DNA of 64,000 bases from Pseudomonas grimontii (GTDB lineage: Bacteria > Pseudomonadota > Gammaproteobacteria > Pseudomonadales > Pseudomonadaceae): assembly GCF_007858185.1 (NCBI RefSeq), contig NZ_VFES01000009.1:1-64000 (forward strand), written 5' to 3'. Shown piece after piece: positions 1 through 7,756 of the stretch. Made by a program: the position numbers and the translations under genes. Below the pieces are notes generated by a model, which did not search any database, was not told the DNA's origin, and saw only the letters and a list, made by a program, of their open reading frames with translations. How positions within the stretch are numbered: position 1 is the stretch's first letter; every line of letters begins with the position of its first letter.

Positions 1-200
1 ACACTCCTAAGGTAAACTATAATAAACCCTAGACTACAATCCTACTTTTCGCAAAAAAGTACGCTAATCCTCTGTTTTTATTATATTTCCCTCCTAAATA
101 TTTACGTTTTAATAGAAGTCGGCGCTACTGACTGTTGCCCAATGCAGACGTTCGTTTGGATCACCAGCACCCGCATTTGGATTTGCGCAGGCTTCAGATA
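1..200. other. AT-rich non-coding stretch at window edge
   Basis: The first ~130 bases are strikingly AT-rich compared with the rest of the window. I see no credible ORF or RNA fold here. It could be the promoter/5'-UTR region of a gene to the left of the window. The frames running rightwards from about 135 are antisense shadows of the FKBP gene. Confidence 0.4.
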
Positions 201-202
201 CA

Positions 203-230
203 ACAACGCCCCGTCGAGACGGGGCGTTAT
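203..230 (-). terminator. Rho-independent terminator of the FKBP lipoprotein gene
   Basis: Perfect 11-bp inverted repeat (205-215 with 218-228) with a 2-base loop, just after the stop codon of the leftward FKBP gene, followed in that direction by a T-containing tract. Confidence 0.8.
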
Positions 231-245
231 GTGTTCAGGCGCCGA

Positions 246-977
246 TTACTTCTTGGCGGCTGGTGCGTCAGGGGCTTCAGCCTTGGCTGGGTCCTTGATG
301 GCCAGCAGTTCCAGGTCGAATACCAGCACGGAGTTGGCCGGGATCGCCGGGCTCGGGCTCTGGGCGCCGTAGGCCAGGTCGGACGGGATGTACAACTCGA
401 CCTTCTCGCCAACGTGCATCAGTTGCAGGCCTTCGACCCAACCTGGGATCACGCCGCTGACCGGCAGGTCAATCGGGCTACCGCGATCCACGGAGCTGTC
501 AAAGGTGGTGCCGTTGGTGAGCTTGCCGGTGTAGTGAACAGTCACCACGTCAGTCGGCTTAGGCTGTGGGCCGTCGGCTTTCTTGGTGATCTTGTACTGC
601 AGGCCGGAAGCAGTGGTGACTACGCCGTCTTTCTTGGCGTTGTCTTCGAGGAATTTCTTGCCGGCGGCTGCCGACTCTTCGCTCATTTTGGTCATGCGTT
701 CTTCAGCACGTTTTTGCAGTGCGGCAAACGCTTCAACCAGTTCGTCGTCTTTGAGCTTCTGCTCTTTCTTGCCGACGGCATCTTCGATGCCCTGGGCTAC
801 CGCTTTGGAGTCCAGGTCATCCATGCCTTCCTGAGCAAGGCTTTTGCCCATGTTCAGGCCGATGCCGTAGGAAGCTTTCTGCGCCGGGGTTTTCAGCTCT
901 ACGCTGGTCTGCGAATCACAACCCGCAAGTACCAGGCTAACCAGGGCCACCGCCGCCGCCAACCGATGCTGTTTCAT
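246..977 (-). CDS. FKBP-type peptidyl-prolyl cis-trans isomerase, lipoprotein (FkpA/Mip-like)
   Basis: 243 residues. Isomerises Xaa-Pro bonds and probably acts as a folding chaperone in the cell envelope. Residues 1-20 are a lipoprotein signal ending in lipobox LAGC with Cys20; Asp follows at +2, which in enterobacteria favours inner-membrane retention. An FKBP-N dimerisation domain (about 30-125, helical, charged) precedes the FKBP domain (about 135-235), where VTVHYTGKL, FDSS, VIPGWVEGL and LAYG carry the usual pocket residues (Tyr, Phe, Asp, Val-Ile, Trp, Tyr). The start at 977 is chosen because AAGGAAAT lies 4-11 bases upstream; an in-frame start further out would break the signal peptide. 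A terminator follows directly, so it looks monocistronic. Probable counterpart of P. aeruginosa PA3262. Confidence 0.92.
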   Translation of the reverse strand: MKQHRLAAAVALVSLVLAGCDSQTSVELKTPAQKASYGIGLNMGKSLAQEGMDDLDSKAVAQGIEDAVGKKEQKLKDDELVEAFAALQKRAEERMTKMSEESAAAGKKFLEDNAKKDGVVTTASGLQYKITKKADGPQPKPTDVVTVHYTGKLTNGTTFDSSVDRGSPIDLPVSGVIPGWVEGLQLMHVGEKVELYIPSDLAYGAQSPSPAIPANSVLVFDLELLAIKDPAKAEAPDAPAAKK

Positions 978-1235
978 GCTATTTCCTTGTTCATGCGCCA
1001 AAAGGGCATTCGAATAAAGTCGCGAGCTTATCAGGCGGCCACGACCAATGGCTACCGGCATGTGAGCAGGAAACTTCTGATAAGTTCACGTGTTTAAAAG
1101 CATTTTCATTCATGATGGGTCGCTGCGAAGGATCGTGGGACCACTTGTTACCAGGCTCATGGCCACTTGCCCCACCTGTGGCGTAGTGGCATAACAACGC
1201 AACCCCTCGACAAGGCCGAGACAAGGATAGCCATC

Positions 1236-3044
1236 TTGCGCATTTTTTCCCGTGTTTTACTGCTGATACTCACCGCGCTGGGCCTGATCCTGGCCGTGGT
1301 GCTGTACTACACCGTCAACCCCAAGCTACCCGACTACGTGCCCGTGGAGCAGGTGCACTATCAGGACCAATGGAGTGCCGCCGACCGCCAGACCTATTAC
1401 TTCACGCCCCAGGGCACCCAAGTAAAAGGCCTGCACTACAACTGGTTCACCGCCCTGGAACTACCGTTTTCCGAGCGGCGTTTTGCCACACCGGAGTATC
1501 TGGCGCGCTTCGGTTTCCTGGTGGACCCCAAGCAGGTGCCCACCACGCAAAACCCCGGCAACCTGCCCGTGGGGTTCGCCCGGCATAAAAACGTCGGCAG
1601 CAACGTCGAGTACCTGGATATCACCTGCGCCGCCTGCCATACCGGAGAATTGCACTTCAGGGGCCAGGCCCTGCGTATCGACGGCGGCTCGGCCCAGCAC
1701 GTACTGCCCTCCAGCGTGCCAACCCTGCGCGGTGGCAGTTTCGGCCAGGCACTGGTGGCCAGCCTCGCCGCCACCTACTACAACCCATGGAAATTCGAGC
1801 GGTTTGCCCGCCAGGTGCTGGGGGATCGCTACGACGCCGAGCACAGCCAGTTGCGCGAGGACTTCAAACAGTCGCTGGACAAGTTCCTCAAGGTCGCATG
1901 GAACGACACCCACCGCGGCCTCTACCCCACCGAAGAAGGCCCGGGTCGCACCGACGCCTTTGGCCGCATCGCCAATGCCAGTTTTGGCGATGCCATTTCG
2001 CCGGACAACTACCGCGTCGCCAATGCGCCGGTGGACTACCCGCAGCTGTGGGACATCTGGACCTTCGATTGGGTGCAATGGAACGGCTCGGCCCAGCAAC
2101 CCATGGCGCGCAATATCGGTGAAGCCCTCGGTGTAGGCGCGACGCTGACCTTTTTCGACGCCGCCGGCCAACCGCTTCAAGGCGATGCCCGCTACCCGTC
2201 GAGCGTCAGGGTGCGTGACCTCAACCTGATCGAAGAAACTCTGCAACGCCTCAAGCCACCGACCTGGCCCGAGGACTTGTTCGGCACCATCGACAAGCCC
2301 CTCGCCGCCCAAGGTCGCGCCCTATTCGCCGAGAACTGCACCGGCTGCCACGTGCCCGCTGTCGCCCAGGAAAATGGCAGGCCTGTGCAGCAGCTGAAAA
2401 TGCTGCCAGTGGAGTACATCGGCACCGACCCAGGCACCGCCAGCAACATTGCCGACCAGCGCTACGACCTCAGTGCCCTGCAGTGGGACCCGGCGGAGCT
2501 GGCCAAGCTCAATGTCGAACTGCACCCCACCCCCACCGAGCCGCTGGACCTGAAAAAAATGTCCGTGGCCAAGGGCCTGGCCTACGTCACCGCCTTCGTC
2601 GAAGACCACGCCTACCGCGCCGCCGGCGTCACCCCGACCGAGCGCCCGCGCCTGGATGGCTACGGCCTGCCCATTGGCGTGCGCGAGCTGCGCGCCTACA
2701 AGGCCCGCCCGCTGGCCGGTGTGTGGGCTACCCCGCCGTTCCTGCACAACGGCTCGGTGCCGACGATCTACCAGTTGCTGTCGCCTCAGGACGAGCGCAG
2801 CACCACCTTCTATAAAGGCACCTTCAACTACGACCCGCGTCACCTGGGTTTTGAGACCGCAGCCTTCAAGAATGCCTTCCTGTTCGACACCAAACTCACC
2901 GGCAACCACAACAGCGGCCACGAATTCCGTGCAGGCCAACGTGGCAATGGCGTCATCGGCCGTGGCCTGCTGCCGCAGGAACGCTGGGCGCTGCTGGAAT
3001 ACCTCAAAGTGCTGGGCGGCCCGCTGGAGCAACAACTGCCATGA
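1236..3044 (+). CDS. Membrane-anchored di-heme cytochrome c peroxidase-like protein
   Basis: About 602 residues from a TTG start at 1236, chosen because AAGGA sits 8 bases upstream and the N-terminus then opens directly into a membrane anchor (about residues 7-27); 1167 is the more distal alternative. Two c-type heme motifs are visible, CAACH near residue 131 and CTGCH near 368, the arrangement of the CcpA/MauG-type di-heme family, although the protein is about twice the length of a classical cytochrome c peroxidase. It is predicted to sit in the periplasm, tethered to the inner membrane, and pass electrons to a peroxide or another oxidant. It overlaps the next gene by 4 bp (ATGA), so the two are translationally coupled. 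The substrate is unknown. Confidence 0.82.
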   Translation: MRIFSRVLLLILTALGLILAVVLYYTVNPKLPDYVPVEQVHYQDQWSAADRQTYYFTPQGTQVKGLHYNWFTALELPFSERRFATPEYLARFGFLVDPKQVPTTQNPGNLPVGFARHKNVGSNVEYLDITCAACHTGELHFRGQALRIDGGSAQHVLPSSVPTLRGGSFGQALVASLAATYYNPWKFERFARQVLGDRYDAEHSQLREDFKQSLDKFLKVAWNDTHRGLYPTEEGPGRTDAFGRIANASFGDAISPDNYRVANAPVDYPQLWDIWTFDWVQWNGSAQQPMARNIGEALGVGATLTFFDAAGQPLQGDARYPSSVRVRDLNLIEETLQRLKPPTWPEDLFGTIDKPLAAQGRALFAENCTGCHVPAVAQENGRPVQQLKMLPVEYIGTDPGTASNIADQRYDLSALQWDPAELAKLNVELHPTPTEPLDLKKMSVAKGLAYVTAFVEDHAYRAAGVTPTERPRLDGYGLPIGVRELRAYKARPLAGVWATPPFLHNGSVPTIYQLLSPQDERSTTFYKGTFNYDPRHLGFETAAFKNAFLFDTKLTGNHNSGHEFRAGQRGNGVIGRGLLPQERWALLEYLKVLGGPLEQQLP

Positions 3045-4207
3045 TGATCCGATCTCGATACGACCAACCTTCCCTGCTCGCCCGCCTGTGGCTGCGCATC
3101 GGCGCGTTTCTCGGCAAGACCCTGCTGTGGCTGGTGGGCCTGGGACTGCTCGGCTGGCTGGCGAGCACCGCCTGGTTTGCCTGGCAGCACAGCGGCGCGG
3201 TGTCGCCGAATGAGCAGATCCCCGCAGGTGAAGCGGCCATGACCCAAGGCATCATCCAGACGGCAGTGCGCATCGTTGACCAGCATCGCGAAGGCACGCG
3301 CTACCTGCGCGATGCCCATGCCAAGGCCCATGGTTGCGTGAAGGCCGAAGTCAGCGTACTGGCCGATCTCGACCCGGCATTGCGCCAGGGTGTGTTCGCC
3401 GAACCGGGCAAGACCTGGCAGGCCATGATGCGGTTGTCCAACGGCAACGCCTACCCGCAGTTCGACAGCATTCGCGATGCCCGGGGCATGGCGCTCAAGC
3501 TGTTGGACGTGCCGGGCAAACAACTGCTGGCCGACCAGCAGGCACGTACGGAACAGGACTTCGTGATGTTCAGCCACCCGAATTTCTTTGTCAGCGATGT
3601 GGCGGAGTACGCGCAGAACATCGGTGCCCAGGCGGATGGCAAGAAAGTCCTGGCGTTCTTCCCCAAGGCCGATCCGCGCAGTTGGCAGGTGCGTCACCTG
3701 TTTATCGCCCTGGCAACCCTGGCGCCCGCACCGGCCAGCCCGACGCAGACCACATACTTTTCGGTCTCGCCCTACAAATTCGGCGCGGCGAATGCCAAGT
3801 TCCGCGTCGCGCCCGACCCGCAGAGCTGCCCGGAATACGTCCTGCCCAAACAGAACCAGGACCTGCCGAACTTCTTGCGCAGCGCCTTGAGCCAGCAGTT
3901 GTCCACCGACCGTGTGCCGGCGTGTTTTGTGTTGCAGATCCAGCGGCAGAACCCGCAGAAATTCATGCCGATCGAAGACACCAGCATCGAATGGAAGGAG
4001 AGCGATGCGCCCTACGAGAGCGTGGCCAAGGTGCGGATCCCGGCTCAGGACTTCGATACGCCCGAGCAGAACCTGGCGTGCGACAACCAGTCGTTCAACC
4101 CGTGGTTTGGCGTGGAAGAACACCGACCTATCGGCGGTATCAATCGCTTGCGCAAGGCGGTGTACGAGGCCGTCAGCGATTACCGCCACAGCCGCAACGC
4201 CCCGTAA
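3041..4207 (+). CDS. Membrane-anchored catalase-like heme protein (y4iL-like)
   Basis: 388 residues. An N-terminal membrane segment (about 27-49) is followed by a catalase-fold domain. The catalytic-His region is recognisable as DAHAKAHGC (His93, His97), matching the catalase RxxHAKG region. The distal region reads DFVMFSHPNFFVSD, where true catalases carry an Asn, and I find no RxxxY proximal heme-Tyr motif; the C-terminus ends with PWFGVEEHRPIGGINR, typical of catalase-like proteins not known to be catalases. It is therefore more likely a heme peroxidase or hydroperoxide-handling enzyme than an H2O2 dismutase. ATGA overlap with the di-heme gene upstream implies a shared transcript and job. 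The start ATG at 3041 could be shifted by one codon (3044). Confidence 0.8.
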   Translation: MMIRSRYDQPSLLARLWLRIGAFLGKTLLWLVGLGLLGWLASTAWFAWQHSGAVSPNEQIPAGEAAMTQGIIQTAVRIVDQHREGTRYLRDAHAKAHGCVKAEVSVLADLDPALRQGVFAEPGKTWQAMMRLSNGNAYPQFDSIRDARGMALKLLDVPGKQLLADQQARTEQDFVMFSHPNFFVSDVAEYAQNIGAQADGKKVLAFFPKADPRSWQVRHLFIALATLAPAPASPTQTTYFSVSPYKFGAANAKFRVAPDPQSCPEYVLPKQNQDLPNFLRSALSQQLSTDRVPACFVLQIQRQNPQKFMPIEDTSIEWKESDAPYESVAKVRIPAQDFDTPEQNLACDNQSFNPWFGVEEHRPIGGINRLRKAVYEAVSDYRHSRNAP

Positions 4208-4316
4208 AGACTGCGTAACAATGGGCCCGGCGCCGTAAGGATTGCGTCGGGTCTATTGAGGCGCTTTCGCCGTAACTCTAGCGTGGACGCCTACTCCATC
4301 ACGTAGGAAGCCCATC

Positions 4317-4433
4317 ATGGAAAGCTCAACCCTAGGCATGATCGTACTGACCATCATCGCCGTGTTCGGCACTGCCTCTTTTTGCTTCGAGCACTTGGCC
4401 ACGCGCCAGCCGCGCAAGAAAAAGGCCAGGTAG
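4317..4433 (+). CDS. Small single-pass membrane peptide, 38 aa
   Basis: 38 codons starting ATG at 4317, with AGGAAG about 6 bases upstream. The peptide has a short polar N-terminus, one hydrophobic helix (GMIVLTIIAVFGTASF) and a very basic tail (RQPRKKKAR), the classic shape of a small inner-membrane protein with a cytoplasmic C-terminus. It is too short for most gene callers. It stands alone after the catalase-like gene and before the tRNA terminator. I do not recognise a function; similar small proteins are common in Pseudomonas genomes. Confidence 0.6.
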   Translation: MESSTLGMIVLTIIAVFGTASFCFEHLATRQPRKKKAR

Positions 4434-4477
4434 CGCCAGGGCGACGGCAAGGCGCAGAAAGGTCAAATCGCAGGCAA

Positions 4478-4506
4478 AAAAAAGCCCGCTCAATGAGCGG
4501 GCTTTC
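4478..4506 (-). terminator. Terminator of tRNA-Val/tRNA-Asp unit 1
   Basis: Stem AGCCCGCTC/GAGCGGGCT, followed on the minus strand by a run of eight T. It ends the leftward tRNA unit; a weaker hairpin lies between it and the tRNA (GGTGACCTGG/CCAGGTTACC, 4510-4540). Confidence 0.85.
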
Positions 4507-4545
4507 CGTGGTGACCTGGCGTTCAGTGTTCCAGGTTACCGAATA

Positions 4546-4622
4546 TGGCGCAGCGGACGGGACTCGAACCCGCGACCCCCGGCGTGACAGGCCGGTATTC
4601 TAACCGACTGAACTACCGCTGC
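4546..4622 (-). tRNA. tRNA-Asp (GTC), copy 1
   Basis: 77 nt including an encoded CCA. Acceptor GCAGCGG/CCGCTGC with discriminator G, anticodon loop with GTC, and T-arm GGGTTCGAGTCCC. Very close to E. coli tRNA-Asp. Confidence 0.97.
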
Positions 4623-4641
4623 GCGTAACACTTGAAGCGAA

Positions 4642-4717
4642 TGGTGGGTGATGACGGGATCGAACCGCCGACCCTCTGCTTGTAAGGCAGATGCTCTCCC
4701 AGCTGAGCTAATCACCC
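4642..4717 (-). tRNA. tRNA-Val (TAC), copy 1
   Basis: 76 nt including encoded CCA. Acceptor GGGTGAT/ATCACCC, anticodon TAC in loop CTTACAA. Lies 19 nt upstream of tRNA-Asp copy 1 in the same transcript. Confidence 0.97.
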
Positions 4718-4736
4718 TTCGTTTCGGTGTGGGCGC

Positions 4737-4764
4737 ATCATACACCAAAAAATCGTAATGTCTT
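4737..4764 (-). promoter_or_regulatory. Probable sigma70 promoter of tRNA unit 1
   Basis: On the minus strand: AAGACA (-35), 16-bp spacer, TATGAT (-10), then a GC-rich discriminator GCGCCC, as at stable-RNA promoters under stringent control. Confidence 0.55.
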
Positions 4765-4827
4765 GATTTAAATGCAATTTATTCAAAAAAAGTTCACCGT
4801 ACGATTTTTTGCCATATTCCGGACAGC

Positions 4828-4854
4828 AAAAAGCCCGCGATTAAGCGGGCTTTC
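4828..4854 (-). terminator. Terminator of tRNA-Val/tRNA-Asp unit 2
   Basis: Stem AAGCCCGC/GCGGGCTT followed on the minus strand by a T run. Separates the two tRNA units, so unit 1 needs its own promoter. Confidence 0.8.
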
Positions 4855-4893
4855 TGTGGTGACCTGGCGTTCAGCGTTCCAGGTTACCGAATA

Positions 4894-4970
4894 TGGCGCA
4901 GCGGACGGGACTCGAACCCGCGACCCCCGGCGTGACAGGCCGGTATTCTAACCGACTGAACTACCGCTGC
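4894..4970 (-). tRNA. tRNA-Asp (GTC), copy 2
   Basis: 77 nt, sequence identical to copy 1 including encoded CCA; anticodon GTC. Lies 348 bp away from copy 1 as part of a tandem duplication. Confidence 0.97.
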
Positions 4971-4989
4971 GCGTAACACTTGAAGCGAA

Positions 4990-5065
4990 TGGTGGGTGAT
5001 GACGGGATCGAACCGCCGACCCTCTGCTTGTAAGGCAGATGCTCTCCCAGCTGAGCTAATCACCC
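4990..5065 (-). tRNA. tRNA-Val (TAC), copy 2
   Basis: 76 nt, identical to copy 1; anticodon TAC. First gene of the second tRNA unit. Confidence 0.97.
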
Positions 5066-5085
5066 TTCGTCTCGGTGTGGCGCGC

Positions 5086-5114
5086 ATTCTACGGAGCGAC
5101 CTTGGGTCTGGCAA
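5086..5114 (-). promoter_or_regulatory. Sigma70 promoter of tRNA unit 2
   Basis: On the minus strand: TTGCCA (-35), 17-bp spacer, TAGAAT (-10), then GCGCGCC discriminator. The same -10 and discriminator appear at the Glu/Gly tRNA promoter near 24,892. Confidence 0.75.
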
Positions 5115-5224
5115 GCACTTTCTTAAATCTTTTTTTTGAGGCCTTCCAATGGCTTAGGCAGGGTTGGCCTGGGGCGCTATCAAGAGAATAATGCCCCCCT
5201 TTGTATAAAGGAGAGACTCACCCC

Positions 5225-6145
5225 ATGTGGTTCAAGAACCTGCTTATCTATCGCCTGACCCAAGATCTGCCTGTTGATGCCGAGGCGTTGGAAGCGGCAA
5301 TGGCCACCAAACTGGCGCGCCCTTGTGCAAGCCAGGAGTTGACCACTTACGGTTTCGTCGCGCCTTTCGGTAAAGGCGAGGACGCTCCCCTGGTTCACGT
5401 CAGCGGTGACTTCCTGCTGATCGCCGCCCGCAAGGAAGAACGCATCCTGCCAGGTAGCGTGGTGCGTGACGCACTGAAAGAGAAAGTCGAAGAGATCGAA
5501 GCCGAGCAAATGCGCAAGGTCTATAAAAAGGAACGCGACCAGATCAAGGATGAAATCATCCAGGCCTTCCTGCCGCGCGCCTTTATTCGCCGCTCGTCGA
5601 CCTTTGCCGCCATCGCGCCGAAACAGGGCCTGATCCTGGTGAACTCGGCCAGCCCGAAACGCGCCGAAGACCTGCTCTCCACCCTGCGTGAAGTGATCGG
5701 CACCCTGCCGGTTCGCCCACTCACCGTGAAAACCGCGCCCACTGCAATCATGACCGACTGGGTCACCACCCAGAAACCGGCCAATGACTTCTTCGTCCTC
5801 GACGAATGCGAACTGCGCGACACCCATGAAGACGGCGGCATTGTGCGTTGCAAGCGCCAGGACCTGACTGGCGAAGAAATCCAGTTGCACCTGACCACCG
5901 GCAAAGTCGTTACCCAATTGTCCCTGGCCTGGCAGGACAAGCTGTCCTTCATGCTCGACGACAAGATGACCGTCAAGCGCCTGAAGTTCGAAGACCTGCT
6001 GCAAGACCAGGCGGAACAGGACGGTGGCGAAGAAGCCTTGGGCCAACTGGACGCCAGCTTTACCCTGATGATGCTGACCTTCGGTGACTTCCTGCCGGCG
6101 TTGATCGAAGCCCTGGGCGGCGAAGAAACCCCGCAAGGCATCTAA
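5225..6145 (+). CDS. rdgC: Recombination-associated protein RdgC
   Basis: 306 residues. RdgC is a ring-shaped, non-specific DNA-binding protein associated with the nucleoid that limits RecA-driven recombination and is needed for replication-fork health in some mutants. The N-terminal [11 protein letters not shown], the internal [10 protein letters not shown] and the C-terminal [15 protein letters not shown] are family hallmarks, and the length is that of the E. coli protein (303). ATG 5225 is chosen over the frame start at 5201 because the family begins MWFKN and a GGAGAG lies upstream. It runs divergently from the tRNA-Val/Asp unit. P. aeruginosa PA3263 is the expected counterpart. Confidence 0.96.
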   Translation: MWFKNLLIYRLTQDLPVDAEALEAAMATKLARPCASQELTTYGFVAPFGKGEDAPLVHVSGDFLLIAARKEERILPGSVVRDALKEKVEEIEAEQMRKVYKKERDQIKDEIIQAFLPRAFIRRSSTFAAIAPKQGLILVNSASPKRAEDLLSTLREVIGTLPVRPLTVKTAPTAIMTDWVTTQKPANDFFVLDECELRDTHEDGGIVRCKRQDLTGEEIQLHLTTGKVVTQLSLAWQDKLSFMLDDKMTVKRLKFEDLLQDQAEQDGGEEALGQLDASFTLMMLTFGDFLPALIEALGGEETPQGI

Positions 6146-6160
6146 GTCGTTTGAAGATCA

Positions 6161-6210
6161 AATTGTGGGAGGGGCGGTGCGACGATTCGACTTGCCCCTC
6201 CCACATTTGA
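6161..6210. repeat. REP-like inverted repeat
   Basis: TGTGGGAGGGGC and its inverted copy GCCCCTCCCACA flank a short centre. A diverged pair of the GTGGGAGGGGGCTTGC-type REP, between rdgC and the next gene; it can also fold in RNA behind rdgC. Confidence 0.75.
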
Positions 6211-6252
6211 TCGCATCAGCCATTCAAAAATCGAACAAAAAAGGACGCTCCC

Positions 6253-7218
6253 ATGCGCGCACTCGCCGCCTTGAGCCGCTTCGTCGGCAATACCTTCGCC
6301 TACTGGGTGTTGATCTTCGCCGTCGTCGCGTTCCTCGAACCCAGCTGGTTCATCGGCCTGAAAAGCGCGATCGTCCCGCTGCTGGGCCTGGTGATGTTTG
6401 GCATGGGGCTGACCCTCAAACTTGAAGACTTCGCCGAAGTCGCTCGCCACCCGTGGCGCGTGGCCCTGGGCGTAGTCGCACACTTCGTGATCATGCCGGG
6501 GGTGGCGTGGCTGCTGTGCCAGGCCTTTCACCTGCCGCCGGAAATTGCCGTCGGCGTGATCCTGGTCGGTTGCTGCCCAAGCGGCACCTCCTCCAACGTG
6601 ATGACCTGGCTGGCCCGTGGCGACCTGGCGCTGTCGGTGGCCATCGCCGCCGTCACCACCCTCCTCGCCCCGCTGCTCACCCCGGCGCTGATCTGGCTGT
6701 TGGCATCGGCCTGGTTGCCGGTGTCGTTCATGGAGTTGTTCTGGTCGATACTGCAAGTGGTGTTGCTGCCGATCGTGCTCGGCGTGGTCGCACAACGCGT
6801 GCTCGGCGAGCGGGTCCGCCACGCGGTGGACGTGCTGCCACTGGTGTCGGTGGTCAGCATTGTGATCATCGTCGCCGCAGTAGTGGCGGCCAGCCAGGCG
6901 AAAATTGCCGAATCGGGCCTGCTGATCATGGCCGTGGTCATGCTGCATAACAGCTTCGGTTACCTGCTGGGCTACTTCACCGGCCGTGTGTTCAAACTGC
7001 CGTTGGCCCAACGCAAGTCGTTGGCGCTGGAAGTGGGCATGCAGAATTCCGGGCTCGGCGCCGCATTGGCCAGCGCGCACTTCTCGCCGTTGGCGGCAGT
7101 GCCCAGTGCGTTGTTCAGTGTCTGGCACAATATTTCCGGGGCGTTGCTGTCGACGTATTTCCGTCGCATGAGCGAGAAGGAAGACCGCCGCGCACTGGAG
7201 AACACGCCACAAACTTGA
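6253..7218 (+). CDS. Bile acid:sodium symporter (BASS) family transporter
   Basis: 321 residues with about ten hydrophobic segments, starting near residue 16 (WVLIFAVVAFL). The family signatures VGCCPSGTSSNVMTWLARGD (TM4 unwound region) and EVGMQNSGLGAALA (TM9 region) that form the sodium and substrate sites are intact. Bacterial members move organic anions such as ketopantoate (PanS), pyruvate or bile acids with sodium; the substrate here cannot be told from sequence. ATG 6253 is preceded by AAAAAAGGA. A REP element separates it from rdgC, and the riboswitch-controlled sugE follows. Confidence 0.9.
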   Translation: MRALAALSRFVGNTFAYWVLIFAVVAFLEPSWFIGLKSAIVPLLGLVMFGMGLTLKLEDFAEVARHPWRVALGVVAHFVIMPGVAWLLCQAFHLPPEIAVGVILVGCCPSGTSSNVMTWLARGDLALSVAIAAVTTLLAPLLTPALIWLLASAWLPVSFMELFWSILQVVLLPIVLGVVAQRVLGERVRHAVDVLPLVSVVSIVIIVAAVVAASQAKIAESGLLIMAVVMLHNSFGYLLGYFTGRVFKLPLAQRKSLALEVGMQNSGLGAALASAHFSPLAAVPSALFSVWHNISGALLSTYFRRMSEKEDRRALENTPQT

Positions 7219-7252
7219 TCGCATGATCAATTTTCGGCACTCTACAGAGCTT

Positions 7253-7322
7253 CGCGGGGACGACCTCGCGACGCTATCGAGGCGCACAATCCGGGGACGA
7301 CCCCGCCTGAAAAAGCGAGGTC
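7253..7322 (+). promoter_or_regulatory. Guanidine-II (mini-ykkC) riboswitch
   Basis: Two hairpins, each capped by the ACGA tetraloop diagnostic of guanidine-II: hairpin 1 at 7253-7270 (7-bp stem) and hairpin 2 at 7292-7305 (5-bp stem), joined by a ~21-nt linker. The 3' strand of hairpin 1, GACCTCGC (7262-7269), is the exact reverse complement of GCGAGGTC (7315-7322), which holds the Shine-Dalgarno of sugE. So without guanidine this strand can mask the ribosome site; ligand binding holds it in hairpin 1 and frees translation. This is the established mini-ykkC mechanism. Confidence 0.92.
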
Positions 7323-7325
7323 ATC

Positions 7326-7640
7326 ATGTCCTGGATCATTCTGTTTTTTGCCGGCCTGTTCGAAGTCGGCTGGGCCGTCGGCTTGAAGTACACCGACGGT
7401 TTCAGCAGGCCGCTGCCCACTGTCCTGACCGTTGCCGCCATGGCCATCAGCCTCGGCCTGCTGGGGCTGGCCATGAAAGAACTGCCCCTGGGCACCGCCT
7501 ATGCCATCTGGACCGGCGTGGGCGCGGTGGGCACCGTGATTGCCGGGATTATCCTGTTCGGGGAATCCATGGCGCTGTTTCGGTTGGCCAGTGTGGCGCT
7601 GATCATTTGCGGGCTTATTGGTCTTAAGATCAGCGCTTAG
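7326..7640 (+). CDS. sugE: SMR guanidinium exporter SugE/Gdx
   Basis: 104 residues, four membrane helices, the size of all small multidrug resistance proteins. The proton/substrate-coupling glutamate is Glu13 in [20 protein letters not shown] and [15 protein letters not shown] mark the SugE (Gdx) subtype rather than EmrE. Gdx exports guanidinium in exchange for protons as an antiparallel dimer. The assignment is strengthened by the guanidine-II riboswitch directly upstream, with the ribosome site GCGAGG 5 bases before ATG 7326. Followed by a REPIN. Confidence 0.95.
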   Translation: MSWIILFFAGLFEVGWAVGLKYTDGFSRPLPTVLTVAAMAISLGLLGLAMKELPLGTAYAIWTGVGAVGTVIAGIILFGESMALFRLASVALIICGLIGLKISA

Positions 7641-7650
7641 GCCGCTACCG

Positions 7651-7736
7651 CAATCGAGGGCAGGCCCCCTCCCACATTTGACCGAGTTGTTCTGACGAAC
7701 GCGGTCTAGGTGGGAGGGGGCTTGCCCCCGATGAGG
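7651..7736. repeat. REPIN (inverted pair of GI-type REPs)
   Basis: CCCCCTCCCACATT (near 7665-7678) and the inverted copy GTGGGAGGGGGCTTGCCCCC (near 7710-7730) flank a ~30-bp centre. It lies between the convergent sugE and MFS-PlsC genes. Confidence 0.85.
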
Positions 7737-7756
7737 CCAGTACACCCAGCACAGAA

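Larger units (their letters stand above)
4482..5080. repeat. Tandem duplication of a Val-Asp tRNA unit
   Basis: About 250 bp (4482-4732) repeated at 4830-5080 with an offset of 348 bp. The repeat covers terminator, the spacer hairpin, both tRNAs and the 5' leader; only a few bases differ, all outside the tRNAs. Promoter regions beyond the repeat differ. Confidence 0.9.

Noticed and set aside
135..1097. 320-codon rightward open frame over the FKBP gene
   Set aside because: It is the antisense shadow of a clear lipoprotein FKBP gene and has no family-like sequence.
2840..4189. 449-codon leftward open frame across the di-heme and catalase-like genes
   Set aside because: Antisense shadow spanning two real coupled genes.
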